Source: Methanobacteriota archaeon (GTDB lineage: Bacteria > Bacteroidota > Bacteroidia > Flavobacteriales_D > Sanyastnellaceae). Taken from it: a stretch of 51,834 nt of DNA. The translations under genes were made by a program, and so were the position numbers. Where the stretch lies: positions 1 to 51,834 of the forward strand of contig PBNL01000019.1 of assembly GCA_002723115.1 (NCBI GenBank), in the 5' to 3' direction. Shown piece after piece: positions 35,901 through 43,883 of this stretch; position 1 is the first letter of the stretch; the number at the start of each line of letters is the position of its first letter. The notes under the pieces were generated by a model that saw nothing but the letters and a program-made list of their open reading frames with translations, was not told where the DNA came from and made no database searches.

Positions 35901-36811
35901 AGTGTTTGCGTTCCCTGGTTTATCAATACATAATTGTAGAACGTCATATTGTTCACCTCATCGTTCGTTGCAAAAGCAAACGCTTGAGCTCGGATTTCCA
36001 TACCGATAGGCTCGCCCTGAGATTCAGAGTGAACGTTTCCTTTATCGTTGAAAATCCAATAGAAGTTTTGGTCTCCATATAATGGAACTATATCTTCTCT
36101 TCTTCTTTCAGAACAATCAATTTCCTGAAGAAAATCATACCAAGGGTAATCACCTTGATTTGGGTTGTAGATGTCATCTCCATTATAATCCTTAAATGGC
36201 GCTAAAAACTCGTCTTGATTTAATAAAATATTACCATGAGCAGGGTAATCATTGAAATAAGGAGGCATTACATAACCATCTGGGAATTCTTCCTCAACCG
36301 TTTCATTTGCTACAGCATCAAAATACTGTCTATGACGCTTTGCATCTGATCTATAAGTAATTGTAAAGTGATCATAGTCTTGGCATGTCTCTTCATCAAC
36401 TTCTGCTTCTCCAGTATTAGTTAAAGGACCAGGCCAAAAGTCATTACCAGACCATCTGTACTTAACAGCTGCCAACTTTAATTGTTGGTCAGGCGATATC
36501 CCTCCTAGCCATAATGCTCCTCCATAACAAACACTAACTCCAAGCTCTTTTGGCACGTAGTGAGCTCCCTTATTTATTGCTCTATCATACCAAAGTGTTC
36601 CACCATTTTCTATTAGTGCTTGCACATTATTCCACTCCAAATCTCTTAACGCAGTAGCTGGAGCACATGCTGAAGCACGTTGTTGGGCTTGAACTACATC
36701 GTTATTTACAGGAACTAAAATGCCTTTTCGCATCTCCATTTCCTGGGCGTAAACTCCAGAAAACAAAGACAATACAAACAGAAAAGAAAGAAAGTGGCTG
36801 CGTCTATACAT
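32618..36811 (-). CDS. Large secreted surface protein with T9SS-type C-terminal domain
   Basis: 1397 residues with a signal peptide (RSHFLSFLFVLSLFSGVYA-Q). The N-terminal region has motifs recurrent in Bacteroidota exported proteins, e.g. GGALWLGGISPDQQLKLAAVKYRW followed by GNDFWPGPL, and several Asp-rich, calcium-like loops (DYNGDDIYNPNQGDYPW, DSDLGGHVDDYVG). The last about 110 residues form a sorting-domain-like sandwich beginning VPNPYY. No enzymatic motif was recognised. The C-terminus is almost identical to that of the gene at the left window edge. The adaptor gene starts 1 nt after its stop, an unusual pairing of a surface protein with an efflux pump. A weak -7 box (TATATTCG) lies 19 nt upstream. 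Confidence 0.87.
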   Translation of the reverse strand: MYRRSHFLSFLFVLSLFSGVYAQEMEMRKGILVPVNNDVVQAQQRASACAPATALRDLEWNNVQALIENGGTLWYDRAINKGAHYVPKELGVSVCYGGALWLGGISPDQQLKLAAVKYRWSGNDFWPGPLTNTGEAEVDEETCQDYDHFTITYRSDAKRHRQYFDAVANETVEEEFPDGYVMPPYFNDYPAHGNILLNQDEFLAPFKDYNGDDIYNPNQGDYPWYDFLQEIDCSERRREDIVPLYGDQNFYWIFNDKGNVHSESQGEPIGMEIRAQAFAFATNDEVNNMTFYNYVLINQGTQTLTDTYFAQWVDSDLGGHVDDYVGCDVQRGLGYSYNGDAFDEPTSFSLGYGNHPPAMGVDFFEGPYQDADGLDNPLTEVFTDAIDSLGIPYDGIGIGYGDGVVDNERYGMRKFLYYNWNYGDNGQPTQALHYYNYMKGYWKNGQRMAYGGDGISAATGTNLDIPADYMFPGDTDPYRWGTQGVNVDDWSEFQVGNPPGDRLFLQSAGPFTLEPGDYNNITVGMVYARATGGEPFESVQMLRLADDKAQSLFDNCFEIVSGPDAPDVTIQELENELILYLTNDSPLSNNFQENFQAIDPSIPKEFEDGTELTDIERSYLFEGYQIYQLFDETVSPTELDDIEKARLIFQCDKFNDVDQVINYEYSEEMEASVPYLMVNGENEGVQHSFRITTDAFAQGDNRLVNHRTYYFMALAYGYNNYQDYNPITGTGQDVQYKASRKGAIGSLRVYSGIPHAPSPEEFGTNQNANYGDGVVVTRLEGRGNGQNVVDISSESESAILESSSGRIDELVYASHGSPVNIRVVDPLRVPDAEFELVVNESDSNIEDADEVYWTLTNRTAIDAGEDPTKNIVTSTKAINVLNEQLLLDWGLSITLHQYQYPNNGNFTVPLESSIEFEISDEPWLLGIPDSEGFDQLNWIRAGTQEGDAESEYEVLFNDINAGNPLDEDEVYEGVLGGTWAPYCLVSFTDEVAPNPLAPDETIMFPTVAPTIKSLEGSLGPFSGIQGLNNVDIVLTDNTELWTRCPVLEMQPVEALAQNNWDTGSPSKMGLRRHPSVDKKGRSVGDAGYLASEANPSGDQPVGMGWFPGYAIDVGTGERLNMAFGEDSWLGADNGKDMLFNPSDRIYSGGLGGGQNGVYAGGQHWIYIFKNSQFEEGSENRMPAYDGGNYLYENLEESPSTTNIRRVFRACTWVGSTLSNKDFPMDSVEAGLIPNDNDARIRLRVAKAYDKYSPSQLDVDNVEDAENNWNPLYTFSTKNVATDLNVESTLTSVLDMINVVPNPYYAYSKYETSRLDNRVKITNLPMVCTVSIYTLNGTLIRQYNRTNDPSTSLDWDLKNHKNVPIAGGVYIIHVDVPGIGQKVLKWFGVMRPIDLDTF

Positions 36812-36830
36812 TGCTTATGACTTGAACCAC

Positions 36831-36838
36831 CGAATATA
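36831..36838 (-). promoter_or_regulatory. Weak -7 box upstream of the large surface protein
   Basis: On the minus strand TATATTCG, one change from TAnnTTTG, 19 nt before the ATG. It lies in the 35-nt gap after addA. Confidence 0.3.
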
Positions 36839-36846
36839 ACGATGAA

Positions 36847-39800
36847 TTACACTACTTTCAGAACTTTTAGAGGGTCAGTATAAATGATAATTCCATCAAC
36901 TTTTGCTCCCTCTATTTCAGACAAAATCTCACAATAGGAAGCTACCTGTTTTTTGTGTTTTTCCACCCCTTTAACAGAACTCTTGTAATCTATCACCGTC
37001 CATTTTTCATCAGATTTCACAATCCTATCGGGTCTAACAATTTTACCATCTGATGTAATGAAACTTTGTTCCGTTTCAACGTGTAAGTTTTTAGAAAAAT
37101 ATTTGTTGCAATCCTCTGATTGCAACACAGCCTCTACCCTTTCTATGATTTTTATTTTATCACTTGAGCTAATTGTCATTCCACTTTCAAACGACTTCTT
37201 TTGCTGACCCCAATCCTCAATTGTTTGGATTGATTCAAGCAACCTATGCACCTCAGTTCCAATTTGCATGGGTGATAAATCTTCTGGTTGAGTTTGGCCT
37301 TCTTCACTTTCTGAGACTACAACTAATTGATTTATTGATTCTCCTGTTTTTAACTCATTTGGATTTTGGGTTGATAAAGCAATCGCTTGTTCAACTGGCT
37401 GCTTAGGGCTAAATGCCTTAGTTTGATTCCCTGGAACAACTTCTGAGTTGTACACTTTTTCTAAAGACCAAACCACAAGCTGAGACATGTTCTTTGGCTC
37501 GTCGAATTCTCTTTTTTCGAGTTCCAGTATTATATCTAACCTCTCAACAGGTCTAGTAAAAGCAACATATGTAACATTAATATCATCGAGGAGAACTCTA
37601 TTGAGTTCATCCTGACGTTGGGGTTCTAAAATTGTATCCTTCATATCACCATCCTCCATCATTGCGGCTTCAATGGGCATATCCATTCCCATGCTTAAAT
37701 CAACAGGCACAACACCTGAGAATCCAGTGAAATTTCTTGCCGACACTAAAGAGATTACAATTTTGAACGCCAAACCCTTAGCCTTGTGTACCGTCATGAT
37801 TTGGACTGCGTCATCAGATTTTCCTGTAACGATACTGGTGTCCTTACCCTTCAAATCCCAAACCTTCAAAAAACCATGTATTCCGCTTTCATCAACACTA
37901 CTCACACTTCTAGCGAGTTCCATCATTCCCTCTGCATATGCAGGGTAATTTCTAGTCAACCCCATTGCTTCACAGGCGTGTCCAACGAAACTTGCTAGTG
38001 GACCTGTTGTTCTGTTTTGGATTTTCAAATCGGGAAATACTTCCTCAAGCATTTCATAAGTATTGAATCGTCCATACTCTCCCTTAGATCCATCAGTTTT
38101 TTCATACTCAATTAACTCGACAAAGTCCTCCAACAACTTAGCCTCATCTAATCCTTGCATTGCACAAGCGCATTGAAGCATTATTGCACTTTGTCTGTAA
38201 TCCATTGGCCTCAACAACCACCGCATTAAAGCGACAATTGCAATTGGACCTGGATGCCTGCCTAATTGTAAGCTCTCTTCAGTTTGAGGTTTAATACCAT
38301 TTGACAATAGATCCTGAGCAAGATTTGAACCTGTTTCATTATCCCTTACTAAGATTGTAATCTCACCCGGTGAATATCCTTCACTCAAATGATGTTGGAT
38401 TCGCCGAACGATCTTTTCAGTATAAACACCGCGCCTATCTTTTTTGTTTTTCTCAATTGCAAAGTCCAAATAACCCCCGCCATTAAATTTCTTTTTGGGG
38501 GTTTGACGAAGGCCCTCATACACCTTTTGTAAATCAGGCGATATGAATTTTGCCATCTGTTCGAACAGATTATTGTTCCACTCAACAATTTCTCTCCCTG
38601 TTCTGTAATTGTTATCGAGCGAGTCTTCGAATTTCTCTCTATCGAATGTTCTTTCAGCATCCTTAACTGCCAAACCTAATTTCCCAGGTTGCAGTTTGGG
38701 TAAGTCCATCAGCTGTTTATAATCACCATTTCTAAATCTATAAATAGCTTGCTTGCCATCTCCTACAACTAGAGTCTTGTGACCTTGGCTTATAGCATGA
38801 TCGTAAAGCACTACAAGATTATGCCATTGAGTAACGGATGTGTCTTGAAACTCATCCATGAATATATGATTGTATCTAGCACCTAGTCTTTCATAAATAA
38901 ATGGAGCTTGGTTATTTGTGACTATATCTGAAATCCTCTCATGCATAGCGTGAAAGGTTCTGATGTTGTTGTCAGCCTGAACCTTTTCAATTTCTTGATG
39001 AAGTGCCGCAAGCGTACCCATCAAAGCAATTCTTTTATTTAATTTTTTAGCAACGAGGTATCGTTTACCCTCCGGAGTAGAGGGACGAAGAAGCTGTAAA
39101 TTTTCGTAGACAGACAGAATGTCCTGGTGAAGATTTTCAGCATTTTTCTTATAAATTTCATCTACCCCCTTCTTAAGCATTGATCTAGGGTCTTCAACGA
39201 TTTTGCAAAAAGTAGTTGTAGGGTCAGCTATTTTCACATAGCGTAAATCGTTAAGGATTTTCTTAATAGATCCTCTCGAAGGAAAACAATCATCTGGAAT
39301 TCCTGAATTATTAATTTTATCAATAGCCTCATCTACCAATGAGTAAAAATGATCTTCAGTCTTTTTTGTTTCAGAGCGTAATTCCTCGCTGATTTTTTTG
39401 AATTCTACTGGACTGATTTTTGAAAGAACCTCAATAACTCCTTTCATCTTTTCCTGAAGTAGAGTTCTACCTAACTTGGTAAGGGGATTCCGGACTCCAG
39501 AATCCTGATCATCGTCAACTTTACTCAGTGCAAAGCTCTGTAGCAAATTAGTCAGATCCTTATTGCCAGGTTCACCCAATTTCTCTAAAAGCTGAGAAAC
39601 AGCTTCCTCTAAAACTTTATTAGAATCAACCTCTATCCTATAGTCTTGCTCTAATGCCAAATCCCTTGCAAAACTCTTCACTAGTTTGTTTACGAATTTG
39701 TCAATAGTCATGACACTAATGTCACTGTACCTATGAAGCATTTCCTTGTGAAGTAGTGATGCTCTAGATTTTAAGTCTTTTGAATTTAGCCCAAGCTCTT

Positions 39801-40038
39801 TACAAAGCTTTTGCTCTTTGTCACTTTTGCCTGCTATCAACTTCTCTAAATCCTCAAGAATTCTTGACTTCATTTCAGCTGCTGCCTTATTTGTAAAAGT
39901 CAATGCAAGTATTCGTCTAAAGGATTTGGGATCGTCATATCTCAAGGCGCATTCCAAATACATGAGAACAAGCCTATAGGTCTTTCCTGAACCAGCCGAA
40001 GCTCTAAGTATGACAAAATTTCCTTCCTTGTGAGACAT
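36847..40038 (-). CDS. addA: AddA/RecB-like helicase-nuclease
   Basis: 1063 residues, UvrD/Rep superfamily 1A helicase. Walker A is ASAGSGKTYRL at residue 13 on; motif Ia ALTFTNKAAAEMK; motif II FMDEFQDTSVTQW; motif III VGDGKQAIYRFRNGD; motif V IMTVHKAKGLAFKIV; motif VI VAFTRPVERLD. The C-terminal 150 residues carry a PD-(D/E)XK nuclease (RPDRIV and VIDYKSS). Together this matches AddA, which with AddB resects double-strand breaks. Its AddB partner is at 43884-46672 on the other strand, with six genes between, so they are not one operon. The length is typical for Bacteroidota AddA-like proteins. Confidence 0.9.
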   Translation of the reverse strand: MSHKEGNFVILRASAGSGKTYRLVLMYLECALRYDDPKSFRRILALTFTNKAAAEMKSRILEDLEKLIAGKSDKEQKLCKELGLNSKDLKSRASLLHKEMLHRYSDISVMTIDKFVNKLVKSFARDLALEQDYRIEVDSNKVLEEAVSQLLEKLGEPGNKDLTNLLQSFALSKVDDDQDSGVRNPLTKLGRTLLQEKMKGVIEVLSKISPVEFKKISEELRSETKKTEDHFYSLVDEAIDKINNSGIPDDCFPSRGSIKKILNDLRYVKIADPTTTFCKIVEDPRSMLKKGVDEIYKKNAENLHQDILSVYENLQLLRPSTPEGKRYLVAKKLNKRIALMGTLAALHQEIEKVQADNNIRTFHAMHERISDIVTNNQAPFIYERLGARYNHIFMDEFQDTSVTQWHNLVVLYDHAISQGHKTLVVGDGKQAIYRFRNGDYKQLMDLPKLQPGKLGLAVKDAERTFDREKFEDSLDNNYRTGREIVEWNNNLFEQMAKFISPDLQKVYEGLRQTPKKKFNGGGYLDFAIEKNKKDRRGVYTEKIVRRIQHHLSEGYSPGEITILVRDNETGSNLAQDLLSNGIKPQTEESLQLGRHPGPIAIVALMRWLLRPMDYRQSAIMLQCACAMQGLDEAKLLEDFVELIEYEKTDGSKGEYGRFNTYEMLEEVFPDLKIQNRTTGPLASFVGHACEAMGLTRNYPAYAEGMMELARSVSSVDESGIHGFLKVWDLKGKDTSIVTGKSDDAVQIMTVHKAKGLAFKIVISLVSARNFTGFSGVVPVDLSMGMDMPIEAAMMEDGDMKDTILEPQRQDELNRVLLDDINVTYVAFTRPVERLDIILELEKREFDEPKNMSQLVVWSLEKVYNSEVVPGNQTKAFSPKQPVEQAIALSTQNPNELKTGESINQLVVVSESEEGQTQPEDLSPMQIGTEVHRLLESIQTIEDWGQQKKSFESGMTISSSDKIKIIERVEAVLQSEDCNKYFSKNLHVETEQSFITSDGKIVRPDRIVKSDEKWTVIDYKSSVKGVEKHKKQVASYCEILSEIEGAKVDGIIIYTDPLKVLKVV

Positions 40039-40096
40039 AGTAAGTTGGGCTATCTTTCGTAATGCAACTTAAACGCAAAATAGACGTCTACGTTAT

Positions 40097-40882
40097 ATGA
40101 ATCGCATCTCATTCAAAAAGTTTTTTCCAATTTGCCTATCATTCTTTTTAATGGTGGGACTAACTTCTTGCTGGAAAAACAAGGATGCAGCCCAAATAGA
40201 CCTCAACATCTCGCTTTTGTGGAATGGTCAAGAAGTCTCAATTACTGATACTGTCACTTACCAAGGATCAATGCCATTAAGGCTTGAAAAATTCAAAACA
40301 TACATCGACAACATCAGTATTAGAGATACAGATGGAAATTGGATTAGTTCAGGGTCGATCGATCTTATCGAGTTTATGCCCAGCAACGAAGTGACAGTTG
40401 CTGAATTTGCAGCAACAGAAATGAGGCGAGGCTTAGAGATAGATGCATTAAAGTTTGGCATAGGTGTCCCATCAGAGATAAATTTTATGGATAATGCGCC
40501 TATAAATTTTGACAATGATCACCCACTTGGTGTGATAGGAGGAGCAGGCATGTATTGGACCTGGGAAACTGGTTACATTTTTTCAAAATTTGAAGGAAAG
40601 ATTGCTCTTGCTGAGGGTGAAGATTTCACTATACCATTTGCTTTTCACACAGGGTTAGACGAATTGTATAGAGAGGTTGTTTTTGAATTAAATAGCAGTG
40701 TAGTTATTGCAGCAGAGGAGCAACATTCATTTGACATCACTCTTGATTTAGCCCAAACCATCTCTTCAACAGATGACGAATTAGACCTAATAAATAATGG
40801 AATAACTCACACGCTAAACAATTTAGAATTAGCCGAGAGGTATGTAAACCTTTTAGAAGATGCTTGGGAAATTGACCAATAA
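40097..40882 (+). CDS. MbnP-family copper-binding protein
   Basis: 261 residues with a lipoprotein-like signal (LMVGLTSC, Cys25). The MbnP pattern is present: DLNISLLWNGQEVS, a strand rich in LRLEKFKTYIDNI, then GGAGMYWTWETGYIFSKFEG (Trp154 and Trp156), and PFAFHTG (His184). In characterised members a Trp is oxidised to kynurenine by the partner MbnH and contributes to copper binding. Here the MbnH gene overlaps its 3' end by 23 nt. No methanobactin genes are seen. Which Trp is modified is not known from sequence. It starts 58 nt from divergent addA. Confidence 0.85.
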   Translation: MNRISFKKFFPICLSFFLMVGLTSCWKNKDAAQIDLNISLLWNGQEVSITDTVTYQGSMPLRLEKFKTYIDNISIRDTDGNWISSGSIDLIEFMPSNEVTVAEFAATEMRRGLEIDALKFGIGVPSEINFMDNAPINFDNDHPLGVIGGAGMYWTWETGYIFSKFEGKIALAEGEDFTIPFAFHTGLDELYREVVFELNSSVVIAAEEQHSFDITLDLAQTISSTDDELDLINNGITHTLNNLELAERYVNLLEDAWEIDQ

Positions 40883-41963
40883 AATCAATACGGCTATTAT
40901 TCTGGCATTGTTGTTTATTCCAGGATGTGACTGTTGCAAAGAACCACCCTTTGAAGCAACTCCCTATGAATTAGAAATTCCCTCTTTATTTCCTCCCATG
41001 GATATCCCTGCTGACAACCCAATGACTGTCGAAGGGGTGGAATTAGGTAGGCATCTGTTCTGGGAAAAGGGGCTTAGTCTTGACTACACTATTTCTTGTG
41101 GAAGCTGCCATGCTCCTGATGCAAGTTTCTCCGATCCTGATCAATTTAGCGATGGTGTAAACGGAGCTATTGGTACGAGGAACGCAAGTGCAATCATTAA
41201 TCTTGGATGGTCTAATACTTTCTTTTGGGATGGTCGTGCCTTGACTCTTGAGGATCAAGTTAGAGATCCTGTAGAACACCCACTTGAAATGAATGTAGCA
41301 TGGGAAGTTGTAGAGGATAGATTACAAAATGACGACTTTAGTGTAGACTACCCTCAGATGTTTTGGGATGCATTTGGAGAGGAGGTGATAACTGAGGATT
41401 TAGCTGTTAAAGCAATTGCTCAATTCATGAGAACCATGATTTCTTCTGACAGCAAGTTTGATCGATTTAAAAGAGGTGAGACATCTCTAACAGATATTGA
41501 AAGCATGGGGTATCAGTTATTTTTGAGAGAAGGAGGTGATCCAGAGAATGTTCCTGGAGGAGAATTTGGCGCAGATTGTTTTCACTGTCACGGCGAAGCC
41601 GGTTTGCAATTTTCAGATTATCTATTTCACAATAACGGGTTAGATGCAAGCTTTGAAAATGATCCCGGTAGGTTTGATGTGACTGGATGGCCTCTTGATT
41701 CTGGGTTATTCAAGACCCCAACTCTAAGAAACGTTGCATTAAGCGCACCGTTTATGCACGACGGAAGATTTGAAACATTAGAAGAGGTAATCGAGCATTA
41801 CAACAGCGGAGGAGTTCCTTCTTCAACTATTGACACCTTTATGAAGTACACCACTGGAGGTCTTCAATTAGCTCCAGTTCAGAAAGAAGCCTTAATAGCT
41901 TTCCTTCACACACTAACTGATACTACATTCACAAACAATCCTGATTTTCAGGACCCGTTCTAG
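40860..41963 (+). CDS. MbnH-like diheme cytochrome c peroxidase-family enzyme
   Basis: 367 residues with a lipoprotein-like signal (LLFIPGC, Cys23; the Pro at -2 is unusual). Two c-heme sites, CGSCH (Cys80-His84) and CFHCH (Cys240-His244), define a diheme cytochrome c peroxidase/MauG relative. Other motifs are LGRHLFWEKGLSLD, SDPDQFSDGVNG, FFWDGRALTLEDQ and the C-terminal FMHDGRFETLEEVIEHYN. Beside an MbnP gene the better assignment is MbnH, which oxidises a Trp of MbnP to kynurenine. A simple hydrogen peroxide reductase is the alternative. It is the second gene of a two-gene operon. Confidence 0.87.
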   Translation: MLGKLTNKINTAIILALLFIPGCDCCKEPPFEATPYELEIPSLFPPMDIPADNPMTVEGVELGRHLFWEKGLSLDYTISCGSCHAPDASFSDPDQFSDGVNGAIGTRNASAIINLGWSNTFFWDGRALTLEDQVRDPVEHPLEMNVAWEVVEDRLQNDDFSVDYPQMFWDAFGEEVITEDLAVKAIAQFMRTMISSDSKFDRFKRGETSLTDIESMGYQLFLREGGDPENVPGGEFGADCFHCHGEAGLQFSDYLFHNNGLDASFENDPGRFDVTGWPLDSGLFKTPTLRNVALSAPFMHDGRFETLEEVIEHYNSGGVPSSTIDTFMKYTTGGLQLAPVQKEALIAFLHTLTDTTFTNNPDFQDPF

Positions 41964-41974
41964 GGAATAACTAA

Positions 41975-42985
41975 CTAACGGATCTGATTAACCTCAGGCT
42001 CAAGGACTATCCCAAACCTCTCTTTAACACTTGCTATTATCTCCTCAGCAAGAGACCAAATTTCAGATCCAGTAGCACCTCCTTTATTAACCAAAACAAG
42101 TGCCTGCTTATCGTGTACTCCATGAGATCCTCTGTCATGTCCCTTCCAGCCTGTTTGGTCTATCAACCAGCCTGCAGCAAGTTTCACCCTACCATCTGAT
42201 TGAGGGTATGACGGCATTCCTTCAACAGAAATTTTCACAAACACATCGTGTGACACAACTGGATTTTTAAAAAATGATCCAGCATTTCCAAGAACTTCAG
42301 GGTCCGGCAACTTTGACTGTCTAATTCTAATAACTGCGTCACTTACATTCTTATGAGTGCGGTCTTCATGAGGTATATCCTTAAGCTCCTCTTCGATAGC
42401 ACCATAACTCATTTTAAGTTCAGATTGTCTATCCAGTTTATAAGACACTCTAACTATAGCCCATTTCCCCTTTTCGCGACCCTTGAAAACTGACTCTCTA
42501 TAACCTAGCTCACATTCTTCTACAGTAAATCTCTTCAATTCTCTAGTAGCCAAATTTATTGCCTCAACATAATTGAGGACGTCGATGATTTCAACACCAT
42601 AAGCTCCGATATTCTGCATGGGACTTGCACCAACACAGCCTGGGATAAGGCTTAGATTTTCTATACCCCCCCAACCTTGGTCTATGGTGTGAATAACGAA
42701 TTCATGCCAGTTTTCTCCAGCTCCAACCACGACTTCGATGAATCTTCCATCGTCGTTAATTATCTCAATGCCCTTATGTGAGATTTGGATTACTAGACCC
42801 TCGAAATCTTTATGAAAAAGCATGTTGCTCCCACCTCCTAACAAAAGTGTGGGTTGAGAATTTTCTCGCGCCCAATCAAGTGCATGAGACAATTCTTCAT
42901 CAGAAGTTACTTCTGTAAAGAAGCTGCATGAAGCAGGTACTCCAAAGGTGAGTTTATCGCTTAAATCGTAGTGTGGGGTTACCAA
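41975..42985 (-). CDS. murB: UDP-N-acetylenolpyruvoylglucosamine reductase
   Basis: 336 residues. FAD-binding motifs are LLLGGGSNMLFHKDFEGLVI, and GCVGASPMQNIGAYGVEI; the catalytic Ser region is GNAGSFFKNPVV, and a C-terminal QALVLVNKGGATG segment completes the fold. It reduces enolpyruvyl-UDP-GlcNAc to UDP-MurNAc in peptidoglycan synthesis. It follows the TerB-like gene by 3 nt on the minus strand and is convergent with the MbnH gene. Confidence 0.97.
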   Translation of the reverse strand: MVTPHYDLSDKLTFGVPASCSFFTEVTSDEELSHALDWARENSQPTLLLGGGSNMLFHKDFEGLVIQISHKGIEIINDDGRFIEVVVGAGENWHEFVIHTIDQGWGGIENLSLIPGCVGASPMQNIGAYGVEIIDVLNYVEAINLATRELKRFTVEECELGYRESVFKGREKGKWAIVRVSYKLDRQSELKMSYGAIEEELKDIPHEDRTHKNVSDAVIRIRQSKLPDPEVLGNAGSFFKNPVVSHDVFVKISVEGMPSYPQSDGRVKLAAGWLIDQTGWKGHDRGSHGVHDKQALVLVNKGGATGSEIWSLAEEIIASVKERFGIVLEPEVNQIR

Positions 42986-42988
42986 GAA

Positions 42989-43423
42989 TTATCCCAGTTT
43001 CTTTTTTACTTCATCAAACCAAGCCTTTTCTTCAGGAGCGTACTCATTATCGGAGATTAGCATCTCAGAAAGAGCTTGAATAATTTGAGCTTTCATACTT
43101 GTATCACAAGTGTTGAGTGCAGAATACATTTGGTCTAAAGAGAGGTCATTAGCCTTTTTCTTGTAGTCCAAATCCATCTCCTCGTAAATAGCCTCTGATT
43201 CGTCTGCTGTAACTTTTCCATCAGCTTTTGCTGCTTCAATTACGAGGCGGGTGAAAGCAACTTTTTGGTCTTCGTTTGAAAGAAGTACCCATGCCTTTTT
43301 TACATGATTAGTGATAAGCTTAGAACGCACTCCGCTAGGGGCATATCTGCGCCAAACAAATAGTACAACGACCAAAATAAAGGCGCTGAACATTAATAAT
43401 AGTTCGTAGTTAGTTGGTTCCAT
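42989..43423 (-). CDS. Membrane-anchored TerB-like protein
   Basis: 144 residues: an N-terminal transmembrane helix (LLLMFSAFILVVVLFVW), then a helical TerB-type domain. The two acidic loops typical of TerB are visible: AAKADGKVTADESEAI and LISDNEYAPEEKAWF. TerB domains may bind metals and occur in membrane-associated stress systems, but the role here is unknown. It lies directly upstream of murB (3 nt) and divergent from the TPR gene. Confidence 0.8.
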   Translation of the reverse strand: MEPTNYELLLMFSAFILVVVLFVWRRYAPSGVRSKLITNHVKKAWVLLSNEDQKVAFTRLVIEAAKADGKVTADESEAIYEEMDLDYKKKANDLSLDQMYSALNTCDTSMKAQIIQALSEMLISDNEYAPEEKAWFDEVKKKLG

Positions 43424-43481
43424 GTTGATAAAAAGTTATGACTATAAACTTACAATAGAAATAGCTATTTGGTTCAATTAA

Positions 43482-43877
43482 GTGCAACTTAGCGGAGTGA
43501 GTCAAAAAGATATTAGAAATAAGGCTGAAGTGCTAATGAAAAATCGCGAATGGGTTTTAGCTCTTATCGAATGGGAAAAGTGGCATGAGTTAATCGATGA
43601 GAATGAGAAGAATCCCAACTCATATCACGACCTAGGAATTTGCAAATTCAATTTGGGCAGAGTAAAGGAGGCTATTGCGGATTTAGACAAGGCTGCAAAA
43701 TTGCAACCCGACTATGGATATCGATATGCATCTAGGGGTTGGATGAAACAAAGTATGGGAGACATTAATGGTGCTATTGAGGATTATAAAAGAGCCATTG
43801 AACTCGATCCTGAGGATATGTATACTCAAAATAACTTGATTATCTTAGAGGAGAAACGTTCCAAAAATTCGCGATAA
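43482..43877 (+). CDS. TPR repeat protein
   Basis: 131 residues, GTG start. At least two clear tetratricopeptide repeats are seen: NSYHDLGICKFNLGRVKEAIADLDKAAKLQPD and YRYASRGWMKQSMGDINGAIEDYKRAIELDPED, with a degenerate one before (WVLALIEWEKWHELIDEN). No signal peptide. A protein-protein scaffold in the cytoplasm is likely. The addB gene starts 6 nt after its stop. The start codon is uncertain; in-frame alternatives lie shortly downstream. Confidence 0.8.
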   Translation: MQLSGVSQKDIRNKAEVLMKNREWVLALIEWEKWHELIDENEKNPNSYHDLGICKFNLGRVKEAIADLDKAAKLQPDYGYRYASRGWMKQSMGDINGAIEDYKRAIELDPEDMYTQNNLIILEEKRSKNSR

Positions 43878-43883
43878 ACCCAA

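Noticed and set aside
40050..40057. TATCTTTC upstream of the MbnP gene as a promoter box.
   Set aside because: It is one base off consensus and about 40 nt from the ATG, with no -33 partner; too weak to list. The MbnP promoter is unresolved.
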